Of a DNA stretch of 64,000 nt, positions 40,211 through 53,032 are shown piece by piece. This DNA is from Phalacrocorax aristotelis (Eukaryota > Chordata > Aves > Suliformes > Phalacrocoracidae): positions 52,416,621-52,480,620 of the forward strand of contig NC_134280.1 of assembly GCF_949628215.1 (NCBI RefSeq), read 5' to 3'. The position numbers were made by a program, and so were the translations under genes. Below the pieces are notes generated by a model. It was not told the DNA's origin and searched no databases. It saw nothing but the letters and a program-made list of their open reading frames with translations. The number at the start of each line of letters is the position of its first letter. Position 1 is the stretch's first letter.

Positions 40211-41459
40211 GAAAGTGTTTGCATTGTGTCGTAGGTTTCTAGTTCTTTTGCAGCATGGTATACACAACACCGAGCATCCTTCCATGATGAGGCAGCCTTG
40301 AATAAAAATTGTTTTCCTGTAAGGTTTCTGTTCTACTCTACCTTTAGACTACCTTACAAGTTTTCTGAAACAATCACTTTTCACAGTGGCCGATGCTTTT
40401 TTATTTCAAAAACCACCTGACATTGGAGAATATCCACATGGGAAGGGAGAGAGGACAGGCAATCATCTGAATATTTTGACCGTTTATTCCATCTCTGCAG
40501 ACAAAACCAAGACCATTCTCAGACAGCTTCTCAGCAGATAGACTGCTTGAAGCTGGTGACTTGTGTGCAATGTCATTGGTTGCTATCTCAGTAACAGTTG
40601 TACAGGAAGTGGTAGGAAATAGAGGCATCTTGTTGCATTTCTTCTCTCTAATGCGCTTATCTCTCTATCATTTTATTTGAACTCTATTTGCAATTAAAGC
40701 CATCTTGAACGTTGCAATCAAGAAAAGTATAGTTCTTCCTGAAATGCAGTTGCTCAGCTTTGCAGAAGCAGAGATAGATTGGGACAGGACAAAAAAATGT
40801 CTTAATTTTCAATCCCCATTCAGTAAGAACCGAATTCTCCATTTTTCTGAGCTGAAATGGATTTAATTCTTTTCTCCTCCTTACTTGTTCCCTCCACCTC
40901 CCTCTAGCCACCCAACAAACTAAAACAAACCATTCAAAACAAAAAATGCTTAATATTTTTACTCAAGAGTAATCTGTGGAGGCCAAAAAATAATTTTTCT
41001 AGTGCACAAGTGGTATTCGTGGACTGACAAAAGCATTTCTTGCTTTTTCAAAATTCTTTCTACTTCTTGCAGCAAAATGAGGTAAGAAATGCAGCCTTTC
41101 TTTTGATTCTCTCAGGAGATTTACATTCAGGTTTCTGACTCTTCCACAAGCTGTGTTTGCTTGGGTTTGTCCATCATTCTGTGCATCTTAGCTTCCAGTC
41201 TACAAAATGAAAGTAAATGAAGCTTCCTTTCTCTGGCTTGTCTATTTTCTCAGTGACTAGAGGAAAGAAAGCTTGATCTTGACTGAAGCTTTTATAGTGT
41301 CATAACACAAATAATTAAATGGATGGAGGAATATGAGTCTAAGAGAACGTAGCGAGTCTTTTCTGGCTCTTATTTTGCACATTGCACTAGTCATGATGCT
41401 GGAGACCTACAAATCATACCTTTGATAATTATGCTGCTGCTTTTGTCTTCAGGAAGATG

Positions 41460-41512
41460 AAAAACAAAAAACCCACCCCCCAAAAAAAAAAGAAAAAACA
41501 AACCAACCAAAC
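41460..41512 (+). repeat. A/C tract with one G
   Basis: Fifty-three bases of A and C with a single G at 41492, ending AACCAACCAAAC. It is part of a local cluster of such tracts (37.5-44.1 kb). Confidence 0.85.
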
Positions 41513-41740
41513 TTCTTTCCTCCCTTTCCCTACTCCTTTTGTCCAGTTCCATCACTTCTGATTGAAGATGAAAGGTTATGGACAGCTAGAGAAATGTAGG
41601 GCAGAATTCTGCAATCTGTCTTCATTTTAATGGCAGTTAGTGTAGATGTTTGTCCAAAGTTCCCAGGACAGCACTGAGATGCAGAGGACAATAATAGGAG
41701 TTTTCATTTCAGCTCCTGGCAGAGTGTATGGAGATCCAGT

Positions 41741-41803
41741 AAACAAACAAACAAACATAAACCCCCACAAAACCCAAAAAACAAACCAAACCCACCCACC
41801 CCC
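41741..41803 (+). repeat. A/C tract with one T
   Basis: Sixty-three bases of A and C with one T at 41758. It starts as (AAAC)4 and becomes irregular, with CCCACCCACCCCC at the end. Confidence 0.85.
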
Positions 41804-43883
41804 TATATTTTGCAGTCTGTCGGTATCTGGAAGAACAGAAGGAGGTGTCAATAGGATGAAACTTGAATATTTGGCAGGGTGTGGGGAAATTGAGTTGGCT
41901 ATTAGTAACTGCTAGCCAGTAGCTGCTAGCTGGTGAGTTTTTGAATGGACCTTTCCTCTTTTATGGACCTAGTGGTTTTCTGGGTATTTAAAAAGTCAGG
42001 ACTGTTAACCAGCGTCATGTTTTTATAGAGCAGAAGGATGATTTTGCAGTGTTGTTAACAAATGGAATAAATCAGTGTTGGAAAAGAATAGTTTAGGAAT
42101 ACTTTTAGTGTTAGTGCACTTGCGTATTGCTTAATTACACACTCTATTTAGTAGCACTCTGTGGACAGCACAGCATTCAATTTATGTTGTTTACTCTATG
42201 CACTGGTATTTGTGAGGCTCTATCAGTCAATGTAACATTTTGGGATGTCAGTGCTGAAGGCTGCACCTTAATGCAAGGGTGTGGATTATACTCACCGTTG
42301 ACTGGAATAGCTGCATATTGTTGCTGTCACCTTAGCATGAGTCGTGTTACAGTGTTGGATCAAATTAATCTCTTGTGCTACTGAAATAAGTTGATCGTGC
42401 CTGTGATAAAAATGTATTGTTGTCTCCTAGTGGTGTGTAAGCAAAGACTTGTAATGATAGTGACATCTGGGAAATGCCTATTGCTACCCTAATATAAATA
42501 GCGCTTCAGCTACTTTTTCCCAGTATAGTTTTGTGGGTGTCAAAATTTCCTTTCCTATCGTCTCGTTCCTGTTGTTTGCAATCTATTTGTCAGTTAGTGT
42601 AGTAGTACTTGGTCCAGGACTTCTGTGCCATCTCTGAAATACTTCCCTGTGATTCGGTGTAAGAAATACTGCTTTCTGTGTGGCTCTAAGTTATAAACAT
42701 GTTGGCTAGCTGCACAGAGAGGTAGTAGTGTCACAAATACTGAATTTCTAAAAGATTGTTGAAAACAGACTCTTGGTAAGAGGAAAGAAACCAGGTTAGT
42801 GCTCCATTTAAGGGAAATACTGTAGCGGAAGCTCAGCCTTTTCTAGGTACCAGAGAATATGTGTAGAAGAGATGCTTCACATGGCTCAACTACAGAAAAG
42901 TCTGTGAGCTTGCCCCTTTCAGAAACCAAAGAATCTGGTATGAACGGAACTGCAAGAGAGCAGGCTTCTTTAGTTGTGCTGCTCACATATCTTCTTACCC
43001 AACAGCAGGTAGACTTCGGCAGTTTGATGTGATCCAGTATAGCACCTGACCCATCTCTGTGAACATTCAGGGAGAGTTTTCCAAGGTAGTAACTGCTGAG
43101 TTTATCTGATTGTATCATGTTGGATTTAAGAAGAATGAGGTCATTAAGAAACGTGCTGGGATTAGTTAGGAATGCCCACTATCTGTAACCCAGTAAGAAA
43201 TGCTGTATACAAGCTTTATTCTACTTAATGAAGGTTGGGAATTGTGCCTGTTGGATAGTGTTCAACCGTAACTTATGATTTTTTGATGAAGGAAGATCAG
43301 CAGTAGCTTTTGGCTGTGACACTTTATTATATTTAAACATGTAGTTATCCACTGCAGACTCTCAAGGAACTAGCAGGGATAGCTTGCAGATTTGGAGATG
43401 AGTGGGGAGAGTTTGCAAATATCACCTCTTCCCACTTGTATGTTTCCGACTTAGCCTTTGAGGCTTGGTGGTTGCAGTTTCTGTTCTTAGCTGGCTACAG
43501 AAAAAAAAAAAAAATTAAAAAACCCCCTCACCATAGTTCCCTACAATAATTAGGAAAAAGAAATTTTCCATTAAGATGTTCCAAATGTCAATGTTGATGT
43601 TGTAACTGTGGGCCTATAGGAATTTCCCACTGATGCAGGGTTTGGTGTGCTGGTTTGCCAGTGTGTCCAAGAACTGCCACAGGGAGCCTGGCTTCCTACT
43701 GAGTTTTCATATGGGAAGTAGCAAACTTTGAAGGGCCAAAGATAAAGATCTTTGTAGCTCCAAGTCGGTTGTGGAAGGCATAGTGCGCAGATATACTTTG
43801 ACTTTGGCAGGAAGCATATGAAATCTATTTCTTGGCATCTTCACTGCCAAAGCTTCCTGTGGTGGTTGAGCTTGTTTATTTGG

Positions 43884-44048
43884 AAAAAAAAAACACCCAA
43901 AAACCACCAACTCCAAAAAAACCGAACCAAACAAAACAACCCCAACAAATACAAAAACAAAAAACCACCCCAACCAAACAAAGAAAAACCCCACAAAACC
44001 GAAACAAACCAAACCAAAAACCCAAAGCAAAACAAAAGAGCTAAACAA
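43884..44048 (+). repeat. Long A/C tract with few interruptions
   Basis: About 165 bases almost wholly of A and C, broken by only a handful of single G or T bases. There is no fixed unit; blocks such as ACCAAACAAAACAACCCCAA recur loosely. Overlapping frames on both strands (for example 43707-44048 - and 43818-44057 +) are translations of this composition and are not genes. Confidence 0.9.
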
Positions 44049-46203
44049 AATGGCTGAAAAGCCCTACCAAAACAATTGCCTTTGAAGCAATACCACTTCC
44101 CTTAGTACAGAATACTGATACCATAAAACAAATCGGCTAAGGGATGTTCCTGAACACAAGGGTGGAAGTTTGCACTGAAATCAGGCAAAGCAGTTGACCT
44201 CTGTGACGTTTGGGATGGGGTGGTGGGGAATTGCCTTCACACTGAAAGCTTGCTTTTGGCCCAAGAAACTCCTAATTGTTAGAGCCTTCTTGCCTTACGG
44301 CCTCAGGAATATGCGCTGTGTTTGAGGAAAGTTAATGTATACTTAAGTTCTTGCCAATGCAAAGCAGTGTTGTCTCTCCCCACTGGATAGGCTACACAGA
44401 TATGTTGGAGTGCTTCACTGGGTTTGAGGTCTTTTTTGCCCTCGCTCAGTCAGTAACATGACAGATAAGGCAGATCTCTGTTACTCTGTTAGAGGGTAAG
44501 GTTTACAGACCAGCCTATGTCTGTTCTTCTCTGGCAAATTGCAGTTGACAAAACCTAGAATAAAATACAAAAGACATTTTTTTTCATCTGTGTATGTGGC
44601 TGTGGACAGATTTGTAGAGGAGATTATGCAAATCCAGTGTAATTATTTGTAGGAAGTGTCACTAAACCGTTCTACTTTTCTAAAGCTTTTCTACCACCAT
44701 AGTGTTCACTGTATCAGTTAGCCCTCTGTCCTTTTTAATGAAAAACACATATACTACTTTTATCTGTTGCATCTTTGAAGGCTCCAAGAGGTTTATGTTG
44801 CTAACATACAGAAGAGGTGGAGTGTGTTCAGATGCTGAAACAATGGGTGACAGGACAAAGCCAAGTACAGGGGGATTGAGAGGAATGCAGTGAATACATG
44901 TTTCTAGCTCCTTGTTCTCATTAGTAGACTGGCTGTTGTCAGACTGGACCACTGGCCTAATTGAGTATGGCAATTCTTATGTCCCCAAAGAAGTCACCTA
45001 GTTGCTATGTGCATTCTGCAGCCACAAGGTTATTTTACTTTGTGCTCCCTTCACCTGTACCTTGAAACATCTGCAGAAAAAATCAGCACTATGTGTATGA
45101 GTAAATTTAAAAAAGAAAATAGCCCACCGAACCTCTCTCCCATTGCTCCTCATTTTCAGAATAGAACTGTGAAATTTCTCTCATTTCACCATGACTGGTC
45201 TGTGAAATTAGGCATCGCTCCCTTTAGTTTACTGAAGTCCCCAAGTATAAGATCAGGCTCTGGAACCATAAGCTCTTCCTGGCACGGAAATTTTATTTGG
45301 GAGTGATTTGTTTGGGTCTCTGTGTAAGCACAGGATGCCACAGCTTTTTTTTTTTAAACGGAATTTTTTCTCTGAAGCAGAAAGCCAACCGATCTTTTGA
45401 TGTAACTCTTGTACATAAATGGTCTGAACACATACATGCTGTTTTTTCTTGAGGGTGTGCAAGTTTAAAACATCATGATCTTACTACAAATGTTCACAAA
45501 TGTTCCTACCCACCACTTAACTATTATTAAAGATAGAGTAATATTAAATGGAAGTATACGCTTGTGACCACAGGACTGGTCAGCACTTTTCCTTCAGTAA
45601 TCTTAAAATATTTAGGCACAAAGGAGATATTATTTAAGACCATTTTGCAGCTCTTAATGGGCTCTGAGAGGATCTGAACCAGTGGCTGATCCTGCAGAGA
45701 GCTGCAAACAATTTGTGTGTTGGTAACAGTTGTTTCAGGGTACTGACTAATCTATAGTGAAAAAAACCTTCTTCAATCTAGTGATCTAATTCTGTTGCAC
45801 TGGTTTAATTGCAAATGTAAGTCTAGCCTAACCTGACCCACATCACAGAATAACTGTGGGCGGTGGGGTATACAGCTTCCACTGCCTGAATCTGTCTCCT
45901 GTTCTGACCTCTGCATCTCCTTCAGTGAAATGTGTCTTCCTATTCATATGCTAAGTAAGATTTCTGTGTCAGTCACACATTCAGACTGTAGTGACTAAAT
46001 TGTGAAACTGATACATTTATCCAGTACATCTGGTTTCATGCGAGTTTCTGGTAATTGTATTTCACACAAATAAAACTAACTTTTCTGTGACCGAGTACTG
46101 CTCTGAAGGATTTGGCTGTGTTTTGCTATTTTGTCTAGGTTTTTATTCTTCTGTTCTCAAGCCTTGCCATCAAGACTAAATCTGCTGGCATTAGATATTC
46201 TCT

Positions 46204-46248
46204 ATAGCATATTTGTATGAATAGCATACAAATAGCATATTTGTATGA
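46204..46248. repeat. 17-bp direct repeat enclosing an inverted repeat
   Basis: ATAGCATATTTGTATGA occurs at 46204-46220 and again at 46232-46248. Between them, ATTTGTATG (46211-46219) and its exact complement CATACAAAT (46225-46233) are separated by AATAG, forming a 9-bp hairpin arm. Confidence 0.85.
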
Positions 46249-49200
46249 AAATGGAGGAAAACCTTTGATTTGCTGTAGAGAAGGATTCAGGAGTTGCAGC
46301 CCTAGGTGTAAAAAGCTTGCTTACAGCAGTTATAGGTGACTGTGGAAAGCCACTGAGATCCAGAGGTCTGTAATGTATGCCATAGAGATGGTGCTTTTTG
46401 ATGTCTTACTGGTGGAAATTAGATTTAGTGGTATTTTTGAAATGAATCTCAGTCAATACCAAGTTCTCTAAAAGCAATCCTTAAAACAATGCTTGTGAAT
46501 CCCCACAGAAGTTGTATTTCACTACCTTTAAAATACCCCTATCATTTAATTCTAATTACTCAAAACAAATGCAGACTATAAAAAACTGTTGTTTTGAAAA
46601 GCATCCCTAGAGCTGTTTATCCAAGTAGCAGGAAAGTATTTATGGTATTCAGGCAAGAACAATCTGCTGTATTATTTTAGATAACCCTTGCTGTATGTAA
46701 TTTTGGGTATATTTTAATCCTCCTAAAAATTCTTTATCCCTTTGTTGTATATGTCAGCACTGTAACTGTAGTCTAATTAATATACATGAAGTTATCTAAC
46801 CTATCTATTATATTAAGTATCTATTAGCATCTAATGGATACATTAAGTATCTATTTCAGATGTTTTTTCTTTCTCTGTAGGAAGGAATAGTACTGCAGTG
46901 TTACTGACAAGCAGATCAGCTGTTGTAACATGCTGTGTTTCTTGAAAATGAGTTAAGGTAGCGTGAGAGACTTGAAATTTTCAAATGCTCAAAGGTGCTG
47001 AGTAAGAGCATGCCAGCCCTCTCAGAAGGAGAGAGGGCAAAAGGTGTGACCTCTGAGTGGACTACCGATTTGTGTGAACTACAGAAATACACAATAAGGG
47101 CAACTACAAATTAGTAATTATTGAGGAAATGCTATCTCAATCCAAAATGGTTTTGAATGGGTTTGTGGGTTTATGGTGGCTGATGTGGGAGCTGTAGGAA
47201 GTAAATATAACGAGGAACTATGTGAGGTTCTATTCCTTACTTGGCTGAAGGTATTGGAGACATACACTGCAATTGTTACAGCGTTTTGGGATTGTTCTGA
47301 TGGTTTTTTTCTGCAATCCTGTTTTTTGTAAGTAATATGCTGGGGTAGTTGGGGATTTTTTTTTGTGCTTCTACCCTGTCTCTCAAGAAACGCAGATGAC
47401 TTCTATTCTTAATTCAGCCATGTTGCAGTAGAAGTATGTTTCTCTATTTTAGTAAGTAAGGTAGTAAGTAATAAATAAGGTGAGATGCCTTGAACAAAAT
47501 ACGTCATATAAAATCTTTTAGTGCCTGGTGATGGGAAAATAAAGGATCAGAAATCTCACAATATGTAGAGACACAAAGGCTTTGCAATCTGATGTTGTCC
47601 TGTTCTCTTGCTGTGCTAGTATAAATTATAAATGATCACACCTTTCACAGATGGCTTAATGCCCTGTGTTATTCAGTCTTTGAAAGGCCTGGTAGATTAT
47701 TTCTTTTATAAAGTATGGAGGGATTTTAACAAGTTTTCTGGAATTATTAATGCTGCATTAATAGGGTGTTTCAGTTTGCCTTTTACCTGAGAGAACCAAA
47801 GATGGAGAAAATATTTGAGAAAAGGCAAAAGTCTAAGTTCCCAGTTATGGGCCAACTGGTGTGGAAGTAGAAATTTTGGTCCTATATCTGCTCTTCTTGG
47901 TAGTCTCTGAGGCCATGTCAGGTAAGAGTGATCTTTCTTCAGAAATGAGCGCATTCTTGCCAGTGCTGTGCTGCAGCACTGCATGAAGGCTGTTTGACAA
48001 GAGAGCAGTTTCTTGAGAGATGAAAATCTGTAGGACACGATTTCTTCTTGTTGTGACAGAAGTTGGCCTGTTCACAGTTTTGGCATAGCATCAGAAATAG
48101 TCTGTTTGTAGTAATTCCTTCCCACCCCCACCCCCCCACACCCCCTGTATCACTGATCAGGTCTTTTTTCTCTTTGCTTACCTATTAGGGTAATATTGTG
48201 AATGGTGTGATTTCACACACCAAACTCAGAGTGGTTTCCCTTTACCTTGTAGTGGAGAGAAAAGATGGAGTGGAGGGGTAAGTGTGCACAGGTAATCTCC
48301 ACTCTGTTCCCACAGACCCAGTCCATGCTACGGATGATTGTACTGTGTGTTGAATTTGCAGATTATTTCTGAGGACCCAAAAATGGTAATTCATGTGGAG
48401 CTATTACAAAAAATAGGAGATCTTGTTACAGTCATCTTCATTATGGCTTTTTTGGAAAGCTTTCTGTTTGTCAGTTTATATATTAACAGGAGATTTGGAT
48501 TGATTCAGTCTCAGGGCTCCCAAATTGTGCAGACTTGTTCAGTAAATTTAAGTAAACTGCATTTGAGTCAGGACAAATAAATGATTAATTTGCCCCCAAA
48601 TCAGTCATCTTTAGGTAAGAGATAAAAAAAATCCATGTGTCCGTAGGGTTCCTCGACAGTTTTTTTTATGCGGTCCCATTTGCTTTTAAAATGTTGGAGC
48701 AATTGTGTGATTCTGTGAATACTTGCTATTGGTTTCATTTTAAGTGGTGGCAGGGGAGATGTCCAATCGGCATCTTTTTGCTTGTGATGTTTTTGTTTAT
48801 TTCCTTTTATGTTGCAACAGAAAGATCTAAGGCTGTTTATGCCATTCTTCTGCCACAGACTGAGTTGCATTTTGGCTTTCAGGTTCTGCTGTTGGCTTGC
48901 CTGCTCCACATTGTAACTGTTGCTTCACCTCCAACTCAGTGGGTGGGTCAGGATGACATTGCCCCTCAGCTTGGACACGCAGAGTCATGTCACAAAACCT
49001 GAAAGGCATCTGGTCATGCTTATTGATCTCCCTTATTTCTGCCAGTCCCATATTTTGATCACCTTGCTCTGAGAGGAAATACAAGTAGCTTTGTACTGTG
49101 TTGGGGTGGGGGCGGAAATCACAATTGTCTTCAGTTTGTAAATTGATGAAGCATGTATATGGAAGACTGACCTTCCTCTAGGCTTAATATTTACAGACCA

Positions 49201-50092
49201 ATATCTCCAGGTACATTGACTGTTTAAAATAAAGTTCCAGTGCTGCTTTGGGGTACACACAAGTGTTGGAGTTTACACCTTTGTGGATAGGTGGCAAAAC
49301 CATTTTAAAACCAGAATCTTCTGAAACATGAAGGCTTTGAAAGGAGGCACAGTGTAGGGGGCTGAAATGCTTTTGAAGATCGTGTCATTGGGTGATTAGG
49401 TAAGTTGGGACCCAAATTCCAGAGAAAAAGATTTCAGTTAAGGAAAGTAAGTATCTGCATCTATTTTTGAAAGTCTCGGTTTACCATTGCTTGTAATTCT
49501 AACTGCACCTATGTTTAAGATTTTATTTAAAAAAATAAATTAACAAATTAGACTGAAAGCAAAATAATCCCTTGGGGTTTAGTTAACCTGCTTCTAATTG
49601 CTGGTTTGTTACCACCCCAAGGGATGTGGCATTCCAAGAAGGGAATTCTTGCATGGATGCCAGAAAATGAAAACGGTCTTATTAGTTGCTGTCTGTTTCT
49701 TTTGCTTAACTACCTCTGCTTGGGATTTTTAACCCTGAAACTAAGAGGCTATGGTATAGGGAACATGCAAAAACATGGAGTATGCAATTTCAAGGAAGTT
49801 CTTTGCTTTTAAAAGATTTTAGCATCTGTTTATTCCAAAAGGAATATGCACCAGTGTATGGTATTATCACTGTATTTTTTAAGGTCTTTCATTTGTTCTA
49901 TGTATCTTTTCTTAAATTTTGCTTATGTATGTACCTGGTTTTTTGCATCTATGCATCCTTCTTTCCCTGTGTTTGTGTCAGTGTTTATAAATGGAGATAT
50001 ACCTAATTTGAAGCTGGCATAATCTTTTGAGAGTTTTTGTTGTTTCTGAGCGTTACTCATGGTTGTTACTATGTATGTGAATTCAGTCGAGT

Positions 50093-50192
50093 CACCTCAA
50101 TGCCACCACACCCTGCACACCTCAATGCCACCACACCCTGCACACCTCAATGCCACCACACCCTGCACACCTCAATGCCACCACACCCTGCA
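50093..50192 (+). repeat. Minisatellite, 25 bp x 4, perfect
   Basis: Four identical units starting at 50093, 50118, 50143 and 50168. Each begins CACCTCAATGCC and ends ACCACACCCTGCA. There are no spacers or mismatches among the copies. A G/T tract follows 31 bases later. Perfect identity implies recent expansion, so copy number may vary between individuals. Confidence 0.95.
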
Positions 50193-50223
50193 TTGACAAT
50201 CAAGAAATGAATGGAAGCGTTGA

Positions 50224-50305
50224 TTTTGGTTTTTTGTGTGTGTGGTTTTTTTTTGGTGTGGTTGGTTTTTGGTTTGTGGGTTTTTTGTTGTTTTTTTTTT
50301 TTTTT
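50224..50305 (+). repeat. 82-base G/T-only tract
   Basis: Only G and T occur from 50224 to 50305, with (TG)n-like, GGTTTTTTTTGG and T-run sub-blocks, ending in about 16 Ts. It is the reverse-complement counterpart of the A/C tracts at 37.5-44 kb. Confidence 0.92.
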
Positions 50306-52992
50306 AGTGAAGGAGCTATTTTTTCCAGAGATCCTTTCTTCCACTATGTGCTATAACATTTGTTGTCCTTTTGAATTCTTCACTTAGCAGAAGATTTTAA
50401 ATTGACAAGGGGTTTGGGGGATTCAGTAGTTAGTAATAGATGTGTGTTCTATTGTTGACAATGTCTATCTTTTTCATTATTTTTTTATTATTGGAGTTTA
50501 CTGTGTTAATGCATTGCAGTTGAAAACCTGGGCATGGAGAAGAGGGGAGGCATGGCTGACGTAAGTGATTTTCTTAAACCTGTCTGTACTTGACGACAAC
50601 ATTCATAAAAAGAACTGTGGAGGGCAACTCCTGATTAAAGAGGCTTGTAAACTACTGCTGTTGATATCAGTAGCAAAACTTCTCGGTGAATGCAAGAACA
50701 AGTTCTACATAGAAGATATGCCCGTGTTTTGGACAGTGGATGACATAATAAGGTACTGTGCTGGCTGGCACGTGTCAGATGACTATGAAGGTTATAAGGC
50801 AGGTATTAAGAGAGATGCTGGCAGTCAGTGTTTAAGAAATGTTCTTTTCTGTAACTTGTGAAGCCCTGTTGAGAGCAATACGCTAACTCTGATTTCCAAG
50901 CAATCTGCCACGTTTTGCCATTGCTTTGAAAGTTTCCTTATGGAGTTTTGCAACCAGGATGTTGCTGGGAAGTGTAGCAAAAAGTGGGAACATCTGTGTG
51001 TCATGCTGTCTGCCAGTTAAGTTATTCTGGTCAGGTAAAATAGGTAAGAGTTTTAGGGTTCTTTTTTTTTTCTTATGGATTCTCTTCATCCCCACAAATT
51101 GTTCCAGTACTGAAGACATCTTTGAAATTTACAGACTCAATTGGGAATTATAGTGGAAATAATATCTGATGGAAGAGACACCCAGTCCAAAATCCTAATT
51201 TGCCAGGAAAACATTCCTTGAGTAGTAACTCATGCACAAAGGCAGGTTCAGTCTTTAAATTTTAGTGGTTCTTGTCTTGGCTAAGCCTGTGAGATTAGGT
51301 TAAATTCCAGCAGCCTGATCCAGATCTTTTTAAATTCAGTGCAGGGACTGGAGGTCCAAAATGGTTTTATTTGGATTGAACCTCTCCCATGATGAGAAAA
51401 GCTGAATACTATGTATTCTTCCAGAGAAAGGTTTCCTTATTTATTACTTAGCAGGGAAACTTGGAGTTGTGGATGGTTGACAGTAAACAGAACCCTAACA
51501 GGATTGTGGATTTTGTAATGGTAAAATGTCTTTGCCTCCATGTAAATGTATCCTTTAAAAATTTCACACTGCTGTTCCCAGTTCTGTTCTGCACCTTTAC
51601 AATATTATGTAGTAATGGCATCAACCGCATCATTCCTACTGTTAGTAAAACTTTAAAAGAGAGCCCAGAGTCTCAGTGAAGGTAAGTATTTGAAAGTTAT
51701 AGATGTAGGGAATGTGAGTGATGGTTTATTACATAGGCTTACTAAAGCAAATGAATAACCTTGTTCCTCTGCAAATTCCCCCTCCTTCTCCAGATAACAA
51801 TGCTTAAACTTTACATAAATAGCTGGAATACTGCGAAGGGCCTGATAAGCTGATTTCTTCATCCATGCTGAGCCTCCCTTATATCATATACCTGTTTAAT
51901 TATCTTGTGTGAAATGCTCATTGCAATTTCTTCCATTTAGTGTCCTGTATACATTTTCTATAATGTATATTGGAGTGTGTGCATGAACAAAGGACAATAC
52001 CCCATAAAGCGAGAAAATTACTCTTAAGTTGCTAGTGGTGGACCCTTAGTGGTATGATCTCTTTACGTTAGGAAAACAATTCCCTAGTATCCCCTGTTAT
52101 ATTATAGACCTTGATTTAATTTTCTCTTTCTCTTTTAATCTTCCACATATTTAATCAAGCTATGCTAGAAAAGGAATATCTAATGATGTTGAAGTAAGTT
52201 AAAGGGTCTATACTATGAATTGTTTTTGTAAATCTGCCCATTTAAAGGAACACTATAAGCTTCCAGTGTGTTTGTTATGTGAGAAGCATCAAATTATGAA
52301 CTATGAAGTAATATAATAGTGGGAGTAGTAATAGTACCGTTTTTCCTCTTAAGAGCTGTGATCTAAACTTTGAACTAATTTTTGAGTGCTCCAGTTTAAT
52401 GTATGTAGATATTTTAAGGTTCTGATCTTACTATTCAACAGCATTATTTCTGAGAGGGAAGAGGGATTAACCTAAGGTCTTAGCAAATACTGGTGTCCAG
52501 TTGCATTTTTGTAGTCTCCAGTGCTCTTATTTTCAGTCAAACTGTAATCAGCAAACCGGTGTTAGAGAAGACACTTTAGGTTATCCAGGCAACACTCTGT
52601 CATTGGAGGATTGTTGCATATTGTACACTGTTTGAGATGTTTCCTTTGGTTAATATTTTTTGTCCTGCACTTGTTTTTAAGAATTTTGAATATTGGAACT
52701 TTATTTTTTCCCTCTGGAGACTGTTTTGCAGTTTCTGTTTCATCCCTAGGTGTTCTAGTTGTCTGCACTGACACATTCTTCTATTTTTTTTCTTAACTGT
52801 CATTCATACTTGCACTGACTAGAGTAAATAATTCCTTTCCATCATTGCTGCATATGCTTTCCTATATTTCTATTTTTTTATAATTTCTTTCTTTATGCAC
52901 TATTAGACAAGTTTTGAATTGTTTTTTGTTGTTGTTTAATTTTATATATCCACAGAATAGTCCTTCCAAGCAAATATTATTTTCCATAATTG

Positions 52993-53032
52993 ATATCCTT
53001 CAAGTTGTGCCAATATCCTTCAAGTTGTGCCA
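52993..53032. repeat. Perfect tandem duplication, 20 bp x 2
   Basis: ATATCCTTCAAGTTGTGCCA is present at 52993-53012 and 53013-53032, followed by a third partial ATATC. It marks the left edge of a GC-richer block. Confidence 0.9.

Noticed and set aside
47706..48139. Three overlapping minus-strand frames up to 110 codons
   Set aside because: Frames overlap in different phases and none resembles a family; likely chance.
50093..50192. Regular 25-bp repeats considered as a CRISPR-like array
   Set aside because: Units are directly adjacent with no spacers, in a vertebrate intron; it is a minisatellite.
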